NCBI RefSeq assembly: GCF_000429825.1
Contig: NZ_KE386964.1
Span: forward strand, 1-48,805
Origin: Cohnella thermotolerans DSM 17683
GTDB lineage: Bacteria; Bacillota; Bacilli; Paenibacillales; Paenibacillaceae
Length of the DNA: 48,805 nucleotides
Direction of reading: 5' to 3'
Positions 1-7,736 of this stretch are shown piece by piece. The notes beneath the pieces are model-generated. The model did no database searches, had not been told where the DNA came from, and saw only the letters and a program-made list of their open reading frames with translations. The position numbers and the translations under genes were made by a program. The stretch's first letter is position 1, and each line of letters opens with the position of its first letter.

Positions 1-226
1 AACCAAGGCGCTCCTTGATGATGAGGGCACCGAGTGCAATGCGAACCGAATATGCTTTTTGACCGATGCCGATCGATGAGAAGGATTGGAAGTATTTCTC
101 TTCCACTTTATCCCAAGGGATGAGTGCGGCAAGCTGTACCCAGCGATTCCCAGGATTAAGCTTCCCGCCAAAGGGTAAGTAGAAATTTTCCAACAGATCT
201 GCCATATCCCGATTCGGCACGAACAC
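1..226 (-). CDS. IS transposase, N-terminal fragment (cut by window edge)
   Basis: The reverse strand reads as an open frame of about 75 codons that runs off the left edge. It starts at a GTG (226-224) with GGAG at 239-236 as ribosome site. The product contains LPFGGKLNP, NRWVQLAALIPWD, EEKYFQSF and RIALGALIIKERLG. This pattern is the DUF772 N-terminal domain of IS5/IS1182-type DDE transposases (family knowledge). An in-frame TGA lies just upstream, so the start is well bounded. The catalytic DDE part would lie outside the window, so whether the element is intact cannot be judged. Local base composition from about 240 to 360 is AT-richer than the rest of the window, consistent with an IS end. 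I could not identify the terminal inverted repeat or a target duplication. Confidence 0.8.
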   Translation of the reverse strand, partial: MFVPNRDMADLLENFYLPFGGKLNPGNRWVQLAALIPWDKVEEKYFQSFSSIGIGQKAYSVRIALGALIIKERLG

Positions 227-239
227 GTTCGCTCACTCC

Positions 240-283
240 ATCTGCAAGGTTTTTTGCCAATTTTCTATGTTTTCCTTGCAGAT
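240..283 (-). promoter_or_regulatory. Perfect 10-bp hairpin directly in front of the transposase ribosome site
   Basis: ATCTGCAAGG (240-249) and CCTTGCAGAT (274-283) are perfect inverted repeats with a 24-nt AT-rich loop. In the transposase mRNA the stem ends one base before the GGAG ribosome site. Hairpins in this place are known in several IS families to limit translation from read-through transcripts. That role is inferred here. Confidence 0.5.
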
Positions 284-407
284 AAATTCGACAAAAGTAG
301 CTCAAATCCCTTGTGGAATAAGGATTTTTTGTTCGTTCAGCAAGCCCTATTTAATCGATGAGGGGAGTTGACCTTAGAATAGGGAGAACCAACCGAGGAG
401 GATTGTT

Positions 408-1325
408 ATGGCGGCCTACTTCTCCCTGTTCGCAAACGTAAGCGTTCCGATTTTGCTCGCCTGCTTGTTAGGCTATGCGTATCAAAAGTTTAAATCCCCC
501 GATTCGCGCCAGCTGGCGGACATCAGCCTCTATGTGCTGTCGCCTTGCCTGATCGTATCGGCGCTTGCGGCAAGCGACCTGAACGGCTCCGTCTTCGGCA
601 GCATCGCGCTGTTCACGCTTGTCCAGACCGCGCTCTGCTGGGCGTCCTCCGCGGCGGTGGGAAGATTGTGCGGCTTCGGCCTCCCGTCGCGGAGGGCGAT
701 GGATTTGACGACGATTTTCGCCAATTCGAACAACTACGGTCTTCCGCTGCTGCTGCTCGCTTTCGGCGCCGAAGGCTTCGCGATCGGGGTCACGAACGTC
801 GTCACTCATATTATTCTCGTCAACACGCTGGGCGTGTTCCTGGCGTCCCGCGCCTCCTTCAGTCCGCTTCAGGCGCTCAAGCAGGCGGGCCGAACGCCGC
901 TCATTTACGCCGCGGCCGTCGGAATCGCGCTTTTTGCATTCGGCATCCAGCTGCCGGACAGCTTGGCGGAAGGACTTGAGCTGGTGGGCAACGCCTATCC
1001 GGCCCTTGTGCTTTTCCTGCTGGGCGTGCAGCTGCGCAAGACGAATTGGCGCAACAGCTGGCGCAAGGAGATCTGGGTGTCGCTCGCGATGCGGATCGTG
1101 CTCGTGCCGCTGCTGTCGTGGGCGACGATCCGGCTGCTCGGGCTTCACGGCCTGGAGGCGTCCGTCCTGTTCGTCCAGTCGAGCATGCCCTCCGCGATCA
1201 ATTCCGTCGTGCTGATGGAGAAGTACGGAGGGGACAAGGAGCTGGTCGCGGTCAACGTGGCGTTCACGACGCTCGCCAGCTTCCTCTATCTTCCGCTGCT
1301 GATCCACTGGGCGGGCGGCCTGTAA
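408..1325 (+). CDS. AEC-family (auxin efflux carrier type) membrane transporter
   Basis: This 305-residue protein is almost wholly hydrophobic, with about ten predicted membrane segments in two similar halves. It has the AEC pattern: an N-terminal helix ending in LGYAYQKF, the conserved LADISLYVLSPCLI segment, NSNNYGLPLLLLAFG in the first half, and SSMPSAINSVVLMEKYGGD near the end. Family members export or import organic acids, amino acids or other small anions, and the substrate cannot be told from sequence. GAGGAGG at 395-401 supports the ATG at 408. The gene converges with the DeoR regulator, leaving only five bases between them. Because the DeoR gene is next to the N-heterocycle-type operon, this permease may belong to the same regulon, but that is only proximity. 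Confidence 0.85.
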   Translation: MAAYFSLFANVSVPILLACLLGYAYQKFKSPDSRQLADISLYVLSPCLIVSALAASDLNGSVFGSIALFTLVQTALCWASSAAVGRLCGFGLPSRRAMDLTTIFANSNNYGLPLLLLAFGAEGFAIGVTNVVTHIILVNTLGVFLASRASFSPLQALKQAGRTPLIYAAAVGIALFAFGIQLPDSLAEGLELVGNAYPALVLFLLGVQLRKTNWRNSWRKEIWVSLAMRIVLVPLLSWATIRLLGLHGLEASVLFVQSSMPSAINSVVLMEKYGGDKELVAVNVAFTTLASFLYLPLLIHWAGGL

Positions 1326-1330
1326 GCCCG

Positions 1331-2107
1331 TTACTCGACCGGCACGACCGTCAGCGGATAGCCGGCTTTCCGATAGACGTCGGCCTCGTCTTCGTCGAGC
1401 CGGTCGTCCGTGACGATCTCGTCGAACTCGTCGAGGCCGGCGAAGATCGCCAGCGAGTTGTACCTGAATTTGGTGGAGTCGACGAGCAAAATATTTTGGC
1501 CGGCGGCGCTCATCGTCGTCTGCCTGGCGCCGACGAGAACCGGCGACCACGCCATCGCACCTTTGGCGTGGGAGATCGCCTCGCACGTCAGGAACGCCGC
1601 GTCCACCGTCAGCGATCCGATCATTTTCTCCGCATAGATGCCGTCCAGGCTGTACGCCCACTTGCTCACCCGCCCCCCGGTGCAGTACACGTCGAAGCTG
1701 CGGAACCGCTCTTCGTTCGACAGCAGCAGCGCCGTATGCAAGTCCCGGGTAATGATTTTGAGCCCCTTGAACCGCTCCAGTTCGTCCACCATGGCCGCAA
1801 CCGTCGTCCCCGCGTCCAGAATGATGCTCATGCCGTCCTGGATATGCTTGACGGCTTCCCGCGCGATCGCCGTCTTCTCCGCCTTGTTCTCGTTCGCGCG
1901 CTGGTCGTACTTCGCCCCCATAAACCGCTTGATTTTCACCGCCCCGCCGTGGAACCGCTGAATTTTGCCCTCCGATTGCAGCAAATCCAAATCGCGCCGA
2001 ATCGTCATATGGGATACGCTGAACTGCTCCGCGAGTTCGGGAATGGTGACCTGCTGCTTCAGCTCCAGCGTCTTCAAAATTTCATGGCGACGAGTTCCCG
2101 TGAGCAT
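1331..2107 (-). CDS. DeoR-family transcriptional regulator
   Basis: The 258-residue protein is full length for the family. Residues about 5-60 form the DeoR winged helix (TIPELAEQFSVSHMTIRRDL, then EGKIQRFHGGAV). Residues about 75-235 are the DeoR C-terminal sugar-phosphate-type sensor domain (LDAGTTVAAMVDEL; CTGGRVSK; ILLVDSTKF). These regulators usually repress a neighbouring catabolic operon and are released by a phosphorylated or otherwise modified intermediate. AGGGAGG lies 8 bases before the ATG. A clear SigA-type promoter sits at 2158-2187. The gene is divergent from the creatininase/ABC/amidohydrolase operon and shares its operator-like region, so it is the likely regulator of that operon. 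Confidence 0.9.
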   Translation of the reverse strand: MLTGTRRHEILKTLELKQQVTIPELAEQFSVSHMTIRRDLDLLQSEGKIQRFHGGAVKIKRFMGAKYDQRANENKAEKTAIAREAVKHIQDGMSIILDAGTTVAAMVDELERFKGLKIITRDLHTALLLSNEERFRSFDVYCTGGRVSKWAYSLDGIYAEKMIGSLTVDAAFLTCEAISHAKGAMAWSPVLVGARQTTMSAAGQNILLVDSTKFRYNSLAIFAGLDEFDEIVTDDRLDEDEADVYRKAGYPLTVVPVE

Positions 2108-2157
2108 GCGACAAACCTCCCTGTTACCGGCATGACCGCCTGATCGGTTTTTTTGTC

Positions 2158-2187
2158 ATTATAGCTTCCATCCCATTTGGTTGTCAG
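2158..2187 (-). promoter_or_regulatory. SigA-type promoter of the DeoR gene
   Basis: On the minus strand, CTGACA (2187-2182) and a perfect TATAAT (2163-2158) are separated by 18 bp. Start of transcription is expected about 45 bases upstream of the ATG at 2107. Confidence 0.7.
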
Positions 2188-2194
2188 TAAGAAA

Positions 2195-2221
2195 ATGTGA
2201 AAAAGATGTGCGAATGATGTG
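2195..2221. promoter_or_regulatory. Three ATGTG direct repeats with 11-bp period (putative DeoR operator)
   Basis: ATGTG occurs at 2195-2199, 2206-2210 and 2217-2221, exactly 11 bp apart, so all copies lie on the same DNA face. A fourth ATGTG is at 2291-2295. The array lies between the -35 boxes of the two divergent promoters. Tandem direct repeats of about 11 bp are known operators of some DeoR-type repressors such as B. subtilis IolR. Binding by this regulator is inferred. Confidence 0.55.
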
Positions 2222-2230
2222 AATTTAGAC

Positions 2231-2259
2231 TATACAAACTTTCGTTTGCGTGATATAAG
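2231..2259 (+). promoter_or_regulatory. Extended -10 promoter of the catabolic operon
   Basis: TATACA (2231-2236) and TATAAG (2254-2259) have 17-bp spacing. The -10 box is preceded by TG one base upstream (TGA-TATAAG), an extended -10. A palindrome ACATG-N7-CATGT (2278-2294) lies just past the expected start point. The leader to the ATG at 2424 is about 155 nt. Confidence 0.55.
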
Positions 2260-2423
2260 TGTAATATATTCGTCAAAACATGTTAATTTCATGTGAAACA
2301 AAGTGACTGAATATTTTGCCTATTGAGGCCATGACGATCCGTTAGACGGTTCCCCGCAGACAACCTGCCCTAATTCATGTTAAGTAAAATGACAAGCGCA
2401 TTCCGACAAAATGAGGTGAGAGC

Positions 2424-3233
2424 ATGCCGTTCCGTTATGAAGGAAAGGCTTTCGACCGCCGGTTTCTGCCCCGGCTGACGACGAAGGAGATCGAAGCGAT
2501 GCCCAAAGAGAACGCGCTGATCGTCCTCCCCGTCGGCGCCGTCGAACAGCACGGGCCGCACATGCCGGTTTACACCGACACGCTGCTGGGCGAAGCGTTT
2601 ATGGCGGCGGCGTTCGAGCATCTGCCCGAGGATGCGCCGATCTGGCTGCTTCCTTCCGTCGCTTACGGCAAAAGCACCGAGCATATGGAGTATCCCGGCA
2701 CGATCACGCTGTCGGCCCAGACGCTGATGATGGTGCTCCAGGACATCGCGGCCTCGCTGGCCCGCAGCGGCTTCCGGAAGCTGCTTCTGTTCAATACGCA
2801 CGGCGGCAACGCCGATCTTCTCGGCATGATGGCGAGGGAGATCCGCATCGCGACGGGGATGGCGGTGTTCCGGCTCGATCCGGGCGCCGTCGGCTACAGC
2901 GATCCGTTCACCGACGACGAGGAGAAGGCTTGCGGCATCCACGCCGGTGACGTCGAGACGTCGCTCGTGATGGCGGTGTGCCCGGATTGGGTGAAGCCCG
3001 AGCTCGCGCCGCGGGAAATGCCGCGCTTCCCGAGAACGTCGGCGCTGTCGCTGCGCGCCAAGTCGTTCGCCTGGATTACGAGAGACATCTCCGCGAGCGG
3101 CATCGCCGGAGACGCCGCCAAGGCGGCGCCGGACCGGGGCGAGGCGATGCTGAAGCGAGCGGGGCCGCTGCTGGCGGAGGCGCTGCTGGAGATCGCGGCG
3201 TTCGAGATGAGCTCGCTGCGGGAACGGAATTGA
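2424..3233 (+). CDS. Creatininase-family amidohydrolase
   Basis: The 269-residue protein carries the creatininase (creatinine amidohydrolase) fold signatures. These are LPVGAVEQHGPHMPVYTD near residues 36-53 with the metal-binding Glu/His/Asp set, NTHGGN near 125, and GIHAGDVETS near 170. The family opens cyclic amides or cleaves amide bonds using two divalent metals. Members act on creatinine, formamidopyrimidines in riboflavin/F420 synthesis, or the mycofactocin precursor, so the family name does not fix the substrate. It is the first gene of an operon with a NitT/TauT-type importer and two cytosine-deaminase-like enzymes. A ring-opening or deformylating step on an N-heterocycle is therefore plausible (inference). 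The ATG at 2424 follows TGAGGTGAGAGC, a good ribosome site. The next gene begins 19 bases after the stop. Confidence 0.85.
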   Translation: MPFRYEGKAFDRRFLPRLTTKEIEAMPKENALIVLPVGAVEQHGPHMPVYTDTLLGEAFMAAAFEHLPEDAPIWLLPSVAYGKSTEHMEYPGTITLSAQTLMMVLQDIAASLARSGFRKLLLFNTHGGNADLLGMMAREIRIATGMAVFRLDPGAVGYSDPFTDDEEKACGIHAGDVETSLVMAVCPDWVKPELAPREMPRFPRTSALSLRAKSFAWITRDISASGIAGDAAKAAPDRGEAMLKRAGPLLAEALLEIAAFEMSSLRERN

Positions 3234-3252
3234 GGAGAGGAGGGCACGGCCG

Positions 3253-4026
3253 ATGACGGTTGCGGCGGAAGCGAAAGAATGGGTGAAGATGGAGCGGCTG
3301 TCCAAGGTATACCCCAACGGGACGGTCGCCGTTCAGGACGTGAACCTGACGATTCGGGAAGGCGAGTTCCTCTGCTTCGTCGGTCCTTCCGGATGCGGCA
3401 AGTCGACGATTTTCAAAATGATCACCGGCCTCTCCGGCCCGACGGAAGGAACGCTGGAGGTGATGGGGACTTCCCCGAAGCAGGCGCGCAAGCAGAGCGA
3501 CACCGCGTTCGTGTTCCAGGATCATACGCTGCTGCCCTGGAGCTCCGTCATCGACAACGTCTCGCTGCCGCTCGCCCTGCGCGGCGTGTCGCGGAAGGCG
3601 CGGAAGGAGGAGGCGGAGCGCGCGCTCGAGCTGGTCGGGCTCAAGGATTATACGAAGGCGATGCCGAGGCAGCTGTCCGGCGGCATGAAGATGCGCGCCT
3701 CGATCGCGCGGGCGCTCGTATCCAAGCCGAAGCTGCTGCTCATGGACGAACCGTTCGGCGCGCTCGACGAGATTACCCGGCAGACGCTTCAACTGGAGCT
3801 GCTCGAGCTCTGGCGGCGCGATCCCCGGATGACGGTGCTCTTCGTGACGCACAACGTGTTCGAGGCCGTCTTCCTGTCGACCCGCGTCGCCGTCATGACG
3901 CCGAGGCCCGGCAAGGTGGCCGCGATGATCGACGTGCCGGTTCCTTTTCCCCGCGACGAGACGTTCCGCACGACCCCGGAATTCGGCGATATCGTCCGGT
4001 CGGTGTCCGAGGCGCTCAAGCATTGA
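3253..4026 (+). CDS. ABC transporter ATP-binding protein, NitT/TauT (SsuB/TauB) type
   Basis: The 257-residue ATPase shows every expected motif. Walker A is GPSGCGKST (about 44-52), the Q-loop is FVFQDHTLLPW, the signature is LSGGMKMR, Walker B is LLLMDEP with the D-loop FGALD, and the switch His is VTHN. The Q-loop LLPW and overall length fit the nitrate/sulfonate/taurine/thiamine-precursor subfamily. It energises the permease encoded at 5417 and works with the lipoprotein at 7737. It lies 19 bp behind the creatininase gene with a GGAGAGGAGGG ribosome site. The ABC genes are interleaved with enzyme genes instead of forming one block, which ties uptake and catabolism together. Confidence 0.93.
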   Translation: MTVAAEAKEWVKMERLSKVYPNGTVAVQDVNLTIREGEFLCFVGPSGCGKSTIFKMITGLSGPTEGTLEVMGTSPKQARKQSDTAFVFQDHTLLPWSSVIDNVSLPLALRGVSRKARKEEAERALELVGLKDYTKAMPRQLSGGMKMRASIARALVSKPKLLLMDEPFGALDEITRQTLQLELLELWRRDPRMTVLFVTHNVFEAVFLSTRVAVMTPRPGKVAAMIDVPVPFPRDETFRTTPEFGDIVRSVSEALKH

Positions 4027-4063
4027 TTCGCATAGAAAAGCATTCCGGATAGGAGGTTCGCCC

Positions 4064-5401
4064 ATGTCGGTTGAATGGACGAAGGAAATGGCGGAATTGG
4101 TCGGGCCGGAGCGGCTGCTTCTCGGCTTCGATCAGGTCGACAAGCTGTCGAAGGATTATTATTGGTACTCTCCGGTGCTGGAGCCGCTGCTTCGGGACAA
4201 ACGCGCCGAAGCCGTCGTCGTTCCGGAATCGGAGGAGCAGGTCGCGCAGGTGCTGGCTTTCGCCTGGCGGGAAGGCATTCCGGTGACGACCCGGGGCGCG
4301 GGCACGGGCAATTACGGGCAGGCCGTTCCGCTGGAGGGCGGCATCGTGCTGGATTTGAGCGGACTCGACCGGGTGCTCGAGATCGGGGATGAGGAGGCCC
4401 GCGTTCAGGCCGGCGTCCGGCTGGGAGCGTTGGAAAAGCAGCTGCGGGAGACCGGCAAGGAGCTGCGGATCTACCCGAGCACGTTCATGAAGGCGACGGT
4501 CGGCGGGTTCGTCTGCGGCGGATCGGGCGGCATCGGCTCCATCACCTGGGGCAATCTGTGGGACGGCAACGTCACGGAAGCTGTCATCTACACGATGGAG
4601 GAGGCGCCTCGGCGGATCGTCGTCCGCGGCTCCGAGCTGCCCGCTTACATTCACAATTACGGCACGAACGGCGTGCTGACCGAGCTGGCCATACCGATCG
4701 CCCGCCGCACGGAATGGAGGCAAACGGTGGCGCAATTCGACGGCTTCGAAGCGTGCTGCCGCTTCGCCCACGCGGTCGCGCTCGACGATGCGATCCGCAA
4801 GCGGCTGGTCGCGCCGGTCGAATGGCCGATTCCTTCCTTCTTCAAGCCGATCGTCAAACGGCTGGAGAGCGGCTCGGCCGCCTGTCTGCTGGAGACCGCG
4901 GACGGCAGCGAGCAGGCGCTGGCCGCTCATGCGGAGGCGGCGGGCGGACGCATCGGCTACACGATCCCCTCCGATCAGTACCGCAAGACGATCGGCCTGT
5001 CCGACTTCACCTGGAACCATACCACCTTGTGGGCGCTCAAGGCCGACCCTTCGTATACCTACTTGCAGGCGGGCTTTCACCCGACCGATTTTCTCCGGCA
5101 AATCCGCCTCATCAAAGCCGAATACGGCGACGAAGTGCTCATGCATCTGGAATTTATCCGTTCGGCGGGCGTCGTCGTTCCCGCGTCGCTGCCCGTCGTC
5201 CGGTACACGACCCGGGAGCGGCTTTACGAGATCATCGCCTTCTTCCGCTCCAACGGCGTCGGCATCAACGATCCGCATACGTGGACGCTGGAGATGGGCG
5301 GCCGCGGAGAGCTGGAGGCGATGCTGGCGGCCAAGCGCGCGAACGACCCGCGCGGACTGCTGAATCCGGGCAAGCTTCAAATCCCGGTAGGCGAACGATA
5401 A
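4064..5401 (+). CDS. FAD-linked oxidase (GlcD / vanillyl-alcohol-oxidase-type fold)
   Basis: The 445-residue flavoprotein has the FAD_binding_4 (PCMH-type) domain at about residues 45-215. The pyrophosphate loop RGAGTGNYGQAVP is at 77-89, and VGGFVCGGSGGIGSITWG is near 147-163. A substrate and C-terminal domain ends in the family-typical NDPRGLLNPGKLQ. Relatives oxidise 2-hydroxyacids, alcohols, aldehydes or amines and pass electrons to oxygen, quinone or a partner flavoprotein. I see no obvious covalent-flavin His or Cys motif. A GAGG-containing ribosome site precedes the ATG at 4064. The gene sits between the ATPase and the permease of the same importer. The WrbA-like protein encoded at 9024 could be its redox partner or could dispose of a quinone product (inference). 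Confidence 0.85.
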   Translation: MSVEWTKEMAELVGPERLLLGFDQVDKLSKDYYWYSPVLEPLLRDKRAEAVVVPESEEQVAQVLAFAWREGIPVTTRGAGTGNYGQAVPLEGGIVLDLSGLDRVLEIGDEEARVQAGVRLGALEKQLRETGKELRIYPSTFMKATVGGFVCGGSGGIGSITWGNLWDGNVTEAVIYTMEEAPRRIVVRGSELPAYIHNYGTNGVLTELAIPIARRTEWRQTVAQFDGFEACCRFAHAVALDDAIRKRLVAPVEWPIPSFFKPIVKRLESGSAACLLETADGSEQALAAHAEAAGGRIGYTIPSDQYRKTIGLSDFTWNHTTLWALKADPSYTYLQAGFHPTDFLRQIRLIKAEYGDEVLMHLEFIRSAGVVVPASLPVVRYTTRERLYEIIAFFRSNGVGINDPHTWTLEMGGRGELEAMLAAKRANDPRGLLNPGKLQIPVGER

Positions 5402-5416
5402 AGGAGGGAGAAGCGC

Positions 5417-6301
5417 ATGAACGAAGAACTCGTCACCGAGACGGTCGGAGGCTCGGGGGTGCGCCCCGTGCCGATGAAGAAGGCGGAAGCGGCGCGGAGA
5501 GCGAAGCCGTTCGGATCGTCCCGCTTGCTTCGGGCGTTGCCGCCGGTCGCGGCGTTCGCCGTGTTCGTCGGAGGCTGGGAGCTCGTCTGCCGGCTGTCGG
5601 GCATCAAGCCGTATTTGCTGCCGAAGCCGTCCGACATCGTGCGGGCCGCGGCGGAGAACGCGTCGAATTTGTGGGTGTCCGTCTATACGACGATCTCCGA
5701 AGCCGTGCTCGGCTTTCTGCTCAGCATCGTGCTGGGCGTCGGCTTCGCCATCGCGCTGGCCAGCTCGAAGCTGATCGAGCGCAGCGTCTATCCGTACGCG
5801 ATCATCATGCAGACGATTCCGATCGTCGCCATCGCTCCGATCATCGTCATCTGGTTCGGCGCCGGCATTAACGCCATCGTCATAATCGCTTTTCTGATCG
5901 GCTTCTTCCCCATGCTGTCCAATACGCTCATCGGCCTGAACTCCACCGACCACAACATGAAGAACCTGTTCCATCTGTACAATGCCTCCCCGATGCAAAC
6001 GATGTTCCGCCTGCGCATTCCCGCGGCGCTGCCGTACGTCGTCGCCGGGCTCAAAATTTCCTGCACCTTGGCCGTCATCGGCGCCATCGTAGGCGAATAT
6101 ATCGCCGGCATCGGCGGCGGCAAGGGCGGCCTCGGCTACGCGATCACAGTGTCCGCCGCCCGGCTGCAGACCGCTTACCTGTTCGCCTGCGGTCTGTCGG
6201 CCTCCCTGCTCGGCATCGCGTTTTATTTGCTCGTGAACGCCTTCTCCAAGTGGATGCTCAGTTCCTGGCACGAATCCGAGATGAACGCTTCCGAAGGTTG
6301 A
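5417..6301 (+). CDS. ABC transporter permease, NitT/TauT (SsuC/TauC) type
   Basis: The 294-residue inner-membrane protein begins with a charged cytoplasmic stretch of about 35 residues. A first membrane helix follows (about 37-55), and then the BPD_transp_1 core with about five more helices. The EAA-type loop contacting the ATPase is the EYIAGIGGGKGGLGYAI region near 215-235. AAENASNLWVSVYTTISEAVLGF and the QTIPIVAIAPIIVIWFG helix are typical of the SsuC/TauC subfamily, whose substrates include sulfonates, nitrate, aliphatic nitrogen compounds and thiamine pyrimidine precursors. It starts 15 bp after the oxidase stop with AAAGGAGGGAG as ribosome site. It pairs with the ATPase at 3253 and the lipoprotein at 7737. 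Confidence 0.92.
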   Translation: MNEELVTETVGGSGVRPVPMKKAEAARRAKPFGSSRLLRALPPVAAFAVFVGGWELVCRLSGIKPYLLPKPSDIVRAAAENASNLWVSVYTTISEAVLGFLLSIVLGVGFAIALASSKLIERSVYPYAIIMQTIPIVAIAPIIVIWFGAGINAIVIIAFLIGFFPMLSNTLIGLNSTDHNMKNLFHLYNASPMQTMFRLRIPAALPYVVAGLKISCTLAVIGAIVGEYIAGIGGGKGGLGYAITVSAARLQTAYLFACGLSASLLGIAFYLLVNAFSKWMLSSWHESEMNASEG

Positions 6302-6329
6302 TGATGTGCGAAAAGGAAGGTGAACGTCC

Positions 6330-7667
6330 ATGCCGGTTCCCAGCGCGGACATGGAATTGCTCAACGCCAGACTGCCGCTTGCGGACGGAGGCGGGCTGTT
6401 CCGGCTGACCGTCCGGGACGGCGTATGGGTTGCGGTCGAGCCGCAGGCCGGTCCGGTCGAATCGCCCGACCACGTGCCGATCGCCGCTCTCGGCATCGAC
6501 CGGCTAGGCGCGGCCCCGCGCCTCGATCTCGAGGGCCGGGTGCTGCTGCCGGGCTTTGTCGACGCCCACATGCATCTCGACAAAGCCTACTCGCTCCCGC
6601 ACGTGCGCAACCGCTCGGGCACCTTGCTTGAGGCGATCGCCAATTACAGGGCCGCCGCGCCGGCGTTTGCGAAGGAGACGATCCGCGACCGCATCGTGAT
6701 GGCGGCGCTTCGGGCGGCCTCCTACGGCTCGGCGACGCTGCGCAGCCATCTCGACGTGCCGGTCCATCTGGGGCGCGACGTGGCGATGCGGACGATCGAG
6801 GCGGCGCTGGAAGCGAGGGAGCTCGTGAGCGGGGCGGTCGACATTCAGTATTTCCCGATGTACTTCTACGAGCCTTCGGCCGAAAGGGAACTGACCGAGT
6901 TCGCCGCCGAGACGCTCCGCATGGGCGTGGACGGCGTGGGAGGCGCTCCGCACCTGACGCCCGATCCCGCCGCCGGCATCGGCTGGGCGTTCCGGATGGC
7001 GGCGGCGTTCGACCGGCCGATCGATCTGCATACCGACGAATCGGACGATCCCGCGGTCAAGACGATCGACATCTATTGCGATTACGTTCGGCGCAGCGGA
7101 TATGGCGGCCGGGCGACGGCGGGGCACCTGTGCTCGCTGGCGGCGATGGACCATCGCGAGGCGGAGCGGCTCATGGCCAAGATGGCGGAAGCCGGCGTCG
7201 CGGCGGTGACGCTGCCGGCGGTCAATCTGTATTTGCAGGGCCGGGGAGACCGGGGCAACGTCCGGCGCGGCGTCACCAGGGTTCGGGAGCTGGCCGAAGC
7301 CGGGGTGCCCGTCGCCGCCGCTTCCGACAACATTCAGGACCCGTTCCATCCGTTCGGCCGCGGCGATATGCTGCAGATCGGCCTGATGACGGCCTATGCC
7401 GCGCATATGGCCGGGGAAGAGGATATCGCCGAGGTGCTGCGCATGCTGACGCACATCCCGGCGGCGATCGCCGGCGTTCCGGATTACGGGATCGCTCCGG
7501 GCAACCCGGCCCGGTTCGTCGCGATCGACGCGCATTCGGCCGAAGAGCTGTTCCAGGAGCTGCCGGCCGGCCGCTGGGTGTACAACAAATCGCGGTGGAC
7601 GTGCGTCTCCGAATGGACGAGGCAATGGGCGGATTCGGCTCCCTTCGTGCCGGCTTCCCGCCCGTAA
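6330..7667 (+). CDS. Cytosine-deaminase-like metal-dependent amidohydrolase
   Basis: This 445-residue amidohydrolase-superfamily enzyme has all metal ligands expected for the cytosine deaminase clade. HxH is in FVDAHMHLDKAY (His80, His82), His234 and Glu237 are in DLHTDESDD, His266 is in TAGHLCSL, and Asp333 is in AASDNIQDPFHPFG. The clade hydrolyses exocyclic amines or ring amides of pyrimidines, triazines and related heterocycles (cytosine, isocytosine, ammelide and others). The DKAY following HxH differs from the DTT of true CodA, so the substrate is probably not cytosine itself. GGAAGGTG at 6315-6322 supports the ATG at 6330. It follows the permease by 28 bp and precedes the binding-protein gene, so its substrate likely enters through this importer. 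Confidence 0.85.
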   Translation: MPVPSADMELLNARLPLADGGGLFRLTVRDGVWVAVEPQAGPVESPDHVPIAALGIDRLGAAPRLDLEGRVLLPGFVDAHMHLDKAYSLPHVRNRSGTLLEAIANYRAAAPAFAKETIRDRIVMAALRAASYGSATLRSHLDVPVHLGRDVAMRTIEAALEARELVSGAVDIQYFPMYFYEPSAERELTEFAAETLRMGVDGVGGAPHLTPDPAAGIGWAFRMAAAFDRPIDLHTDESDDPAVKTIDIYCDYVRRSGYGGRATAGHLCSLAAMDHREAERLMAKMAEAGVAAVTLPAVNLYLQGRGDRGNVRRGVTRVRELAEAGVPVAAASDNIQDPFHPFGRGDMLQIGLMTAYAAHMAGEEDIAEVLRMLTHIPAAIAGVPDYGIAPGNPARFVAIDAHSAEELFQELPAGRWVYNKSRWTCVSEWTRQWADSAPFVPASRP

Positions 7668-7736
7668 CGGCCGGTGTTAATCCGCGGCAGGCGGATGCAC
7701 GCATAGATGGATACAGGATAAGGGAGGAAGAGAAAC

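Noticed and set aside
4016..6583. 855-codon minus-strand open frame across the oxidase and permease genes
   Set aside because: Composition is skewed to Arg, Asp, Gln and His, and it is antisense to three well-supported genes. It has no recognisable motif.
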